Below, one piece after another: positions 61,975-64,000 of a stretch of DNA of 64,000 nucleotides (positions are counted from its first letter, which is position 1; each line of letters opens with the position of its first letter). Under the pieces are notes generated by a model. The model was not told the origin of the DNA, made no database searches, and worked only from the letters and a program-made list of their open reading frames with translations. The stretch is from assembly GCF_029504655.1 (NCBI RefSeq), contig NZ_JAQFIL010000001.1, positions 191,001 through 255,000 on the forward strand, in the 5' to 3' direction. Source of the DNA: Catalinimonas alkaloidigena. GTDB taxonomy: Bacteria > Bacteroidota > Bacteroidia > Cytophagales > Cyclobacteriaceae. The translations under genes and the position numbers were made by a program.

Positions 61975-64000
61975 TCAATTTATTTCCTCTTCATCTGCCA
62001 GTTGCTGTAGTAGCTGTTGCAGGCGGTTCAACTGATCGGCTGCCGCATCAAAGTCTTTGTCCCCGGTAGATTCAAGGTACTGTTCAAAAGCTTCATTGGC
62101 TTGTTGAATTAACGTTTGGTCAGTAGAAGCTTGCTCGCTTTGCGCCTGTTGAGCCTGAGCCTGCTCAATCTGACTTTCGGGCAGCATTCCACTTACAGTA
62201 GATTCTATATCGGCGCTGGCAACTGTTCCACCAAAAATTCCCTGCAATGCATCTTCAAAATTTTCTGCATAGCTCAGATCATCATTGTGCATGACCACTA
62301 CAAGTCTGAGTTCGGGATAGGCCGCGGTTTCAGATTGCAGGTAAATGGGTTCTACGTATATAATGGTTTCATCTACAGGAATAGCCAGCACATTACCCCG
62401 GATCACATTAGAACCTCTCTGATCCCACAGGCTGAGTTGGGAAGAAAGAAAACTGTTCTGATCTATTTTGGTCTCTACCTGTTGTGGACCCAGGATTCTT
62501 TTCTCTTTAGGAAACTGGTAGGCGATAAAGCGTCCGTAGTTTTCAGGGTCGCAAAGCCCTGCTATCCACCCGATGAGCACTTGTCGGTTCTTAGGGGTAA
62601 AAGGTTGTATAAGCGTAAATTCAAGCTCATCCGAGTCAGGGAGCTGCCACATGATATAGTAAGGCTGTACCGGTTGCACCTGATCGTAATATTTTTCCGT
62701 GGCTCTGATCCAGAGGTCTTCCTGATTGTAAAACACTTCCGGGTCGGTCATATGGTATTTGGCGTACACCAGTCCCTGGGTGAGTAACATTTTTTCTGGA
62801 TAACGTACATGCTCCTGTAGTTTTTCCGGCATAGCTTCTCTGGGCTGAAATACATCGGGAAAGATGCGCTGCCAGACCTGAATGATAGGGTCTTCTTCGT
62901 CAAATACATAAAAGTCAACCTCACCGGAGTAGGCATCTACTACAGCTTTTACAGAATTACGGATATAATTGACACCCCGTAGCTGGTTGTCCAATCGAGT
63001 GATCAGCATTCTACGGTTATCTCCTTCCTGATATTCAATATTTTCCTGTGCAGTGAAAGGTTCGCTATAGGGGTAGTCATTGGAAGTCGTGTAGGCATCA
63101 ATGATCCACTTCAGCTGACCATCTACCAGGGTGATGTAGGGGTCGTTTTCAAACTGCAGGAAAGGCGCCAGTATTTTGACCCGCTCTGATACCTTTCGGT
63201 TAAACATGATACGACTTTCGCTGGTGGGATAGGTTGAAAACAGCAGGCGAGAGCCATCAAACATATAGCCGTAAATGAACTTTCTGAAAAAGTTACTGAT
63301 CTGTACACCTCCTGTTCCTTCGTAGCGAACATATACATTCTGCTCTCCCTGAGGGTAGTCAAATTCACTTTCTTCCGAGTTTACGATCACGTGGGAGTCG
63401 GTAAGTTCGCCATAATAAATCTCAGGCCTTTCTATCTCCAGGCTCTCATAGGCACTTTCGGGGGGTATGTTTTTGATCAGTAAATTGGGCAGGCCCTGGG
63501 GCGTAAACTCATTGACATTGGTAAGGGTGATGCCGTAGCCGTGCGTATACTTGAAGCGTTCATTCACAAAAGTCTGGCTTTGGGCGGGCAGGTTGTTGGG
63601 TTCCATTTCACGGGCAGATACCATTACCTGACGGTATTTACCATCTATCATATAGCGGTCGATATCCACATCGGCAAATTCATAGTATAATCGTATCTCC
63701 TGAAACTGCCGGTATACATCATCCAGTGCCCGCCAGTCCCACAGCCTCACATTGTTAAAAATCTCACGATTGTTATCTACCATTTCCGGGGTGAAACGGT
63801 CGGCGGCAGGAAACTCACGTTCTTCTACATCATGTAGTTTAAAGCCCCGGCGGGTAAATTCAATATTGTTAACAATATAAGGTTTCTCAAACGTAATTTC
63901 ATTAGGCTCTACCCTCAGCCACTGAAACAGGCCAGGAATAGCTGAGAGGCCAATGAACCAGATAAGAAATACAGCGGGAAACATTAGCAGACCTACGATG
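61975..64000 (-). CDS. UPF0182 family membrane protein (5' partial)
   Basis: The frame continues to the right edge without a stop, so the true start lies outside; the ATG at 63982-63984 is only an internal position. It is the C-terminal part of the large UPF0182 (COG1615) family, whose members are about 900 aa: a remaining hydrophobic segment (FPAVFLIWFIGLSAIPGLFQW) is followed by the long periplasmic domain (VNERFKYTHGYGITLTNVNEF, FLQFENDPYITLVDGQLKWIIDAY, TEKYYDQVQPVQPYYIMWQLP, GNVLAIPVDETIIYVEPIYLQ). The C-terminus ends with a glutamine-rich stretch. The function is unknown. Confidence 0.92.
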   Translation of the reverse strand, partial: IVGLLMFPAVFLIWFIGLSAIPGLFQWLRVEPNEITFEKPYIVNNIEFTRRGFKLHDVEEREFPAADRFTPEMVDNNREIFNNVRLWDWRALDDVYRQFQEIRLYYEFADVDIDRYMIDGKYRQVMVSAREMEPNNLPAQSQTFVNERFKYTHGYGITLTNVNEFTPQGLPNLLIKNIPPESAYESLEIERPEIYYGELTDSHVIVNSEESEFDYPQGEQNVYVRYEGTGGVQISNFFRKFIYGYMFDGSRLLFSTYPTSESRIMFNRKVSERVKILAPFLQFENDPYITLVDGQLKWIIDAYTTSNDYPYSEPFTAQENIEYQEGDNRRMLITRLDNQLRGVNYIRNSVKAVVDAYSGEVDFYVFDEEDPIIQVWQRIFPDVFQPREAMPEKLQEHVRYPEKMLLTQGLVYAKYHMTDPEVFYNQEDLWIRATEKYYDQVQPVQPYYIMWQLPDSDELEFTLIQPFTPKNRQVLIGWIAGLCDPENYGRFIAYQFPKEKRILGPQQVETKIDQNSFLSSQLSLWDQRGSNVIRGNVLAIPVDETIIYVEPIYLQSETAAYPELRLVVVMHNDDLSYAENFEDALQGIFGGTVASADIESTVSGMLPESQIEQAQAQQAQSEQASTDQTLIQQANEAFEQYLESTGDKDFDAAADQLNRLQQLLQQLADEEEIN

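Overview
The window is a 64 kb piece of a Bacteroidota chromosome, most likely of the class Cytophagia. The evidence is two SusC/SusD (RagA/RagB) pairs, an ECF sigma/FecR/STN-SusC cascade, many lipoproteins with short Bacteroidota lipoboxes, FG-GAP/UnbV proteins, a sulfatase and DUF1080/DUF4432 sugar genes. Shine-Dalgarno sequences are generally poor. I saw no rRNA, tRNA or CRISPR array. The genus cannot be fixed from this sequence.

Region 1 (1-16045, + strand) is a carbohydrate locus. It holds the end of a sugar/H+ symporter, a SusC/SusD pair, a lipoprotein with a beta-propeller and a cytochrome c domain, a DUF1080 (3-keto-disaccharide hydrolase type) lipoprotein, a DUF4432 aldose-epimerase-like protein, a phosphomannose-isomerase-like cupin, two TIM-barrel isomerases, an alpha/beta hydrolase and a Gfo/Idh/MocA oxidoreductase. 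Together they suggest uptake of a glycoside or cyclitol, oxidation to a keto-sugar, cleavage and isomerisation. A diheme cytochrome c gene lies convergently after it.

Region 2 (17696-30024, + strand) starts with an ECF sigma factor, a FecR anti-sigma factor and an STN-containing SusC with its SusD. This is the classic trans-envelope signalling arrangement. An FG-GAP/UnbV lipoprotein and a vanadium-haloperoxidase/PAP2-like lipoprotein follow.

Region 3 (30027-41289) is mixed, mostly minus-strand: a Fic protein with upstream repeats, an aldo/keto reductase, a divergent peptide deformylase, an arylsulfatase, a TolB/TPR membrane protein, a metallo-beta-lactamase-fold protein and a protein with two GH43-like propellers.

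Region 4 (about 41.8-47.9 kb) is the most unusual part. Single, mostly exported orphan genes alternate with large imperfect palindromes that start with an AACA-type box and end with CGTT, as integron attC sites do. No integrase is visible. One palindrome is interrupted by an ORF-less group IIC intron (42483-43240, minus strand). Another is interrupted by an intact ISAs1-family element (44620-45811) with 18-bp inverted repeats and a 9-bp target duplication. I interpret this as an integrase-less cassette cluster (CALIN-like) that has attracted mobile elements.

Region 5 (48004-64000) contains a second haloperoxidase-like lipoprotein, an AraC regulator, a PhzF-like protein lacking the usual glutamate, a Dabb protein, a small HELTH-plus-AAA protein with a lost P-loop, an unidentified structured RNA candidate (52343-52481), a PLD-like/coiled-coil/membrane protein paired with a vWA-like lipoprotein, an outer-membrane barrel preceded by a 128-bp element with 16-bp inverted ends, a NIPSNAP protein, a GntR(YtrA)-ABC operon with a matching operator, and a UPF0182 membrane protein that runs off the right edge.
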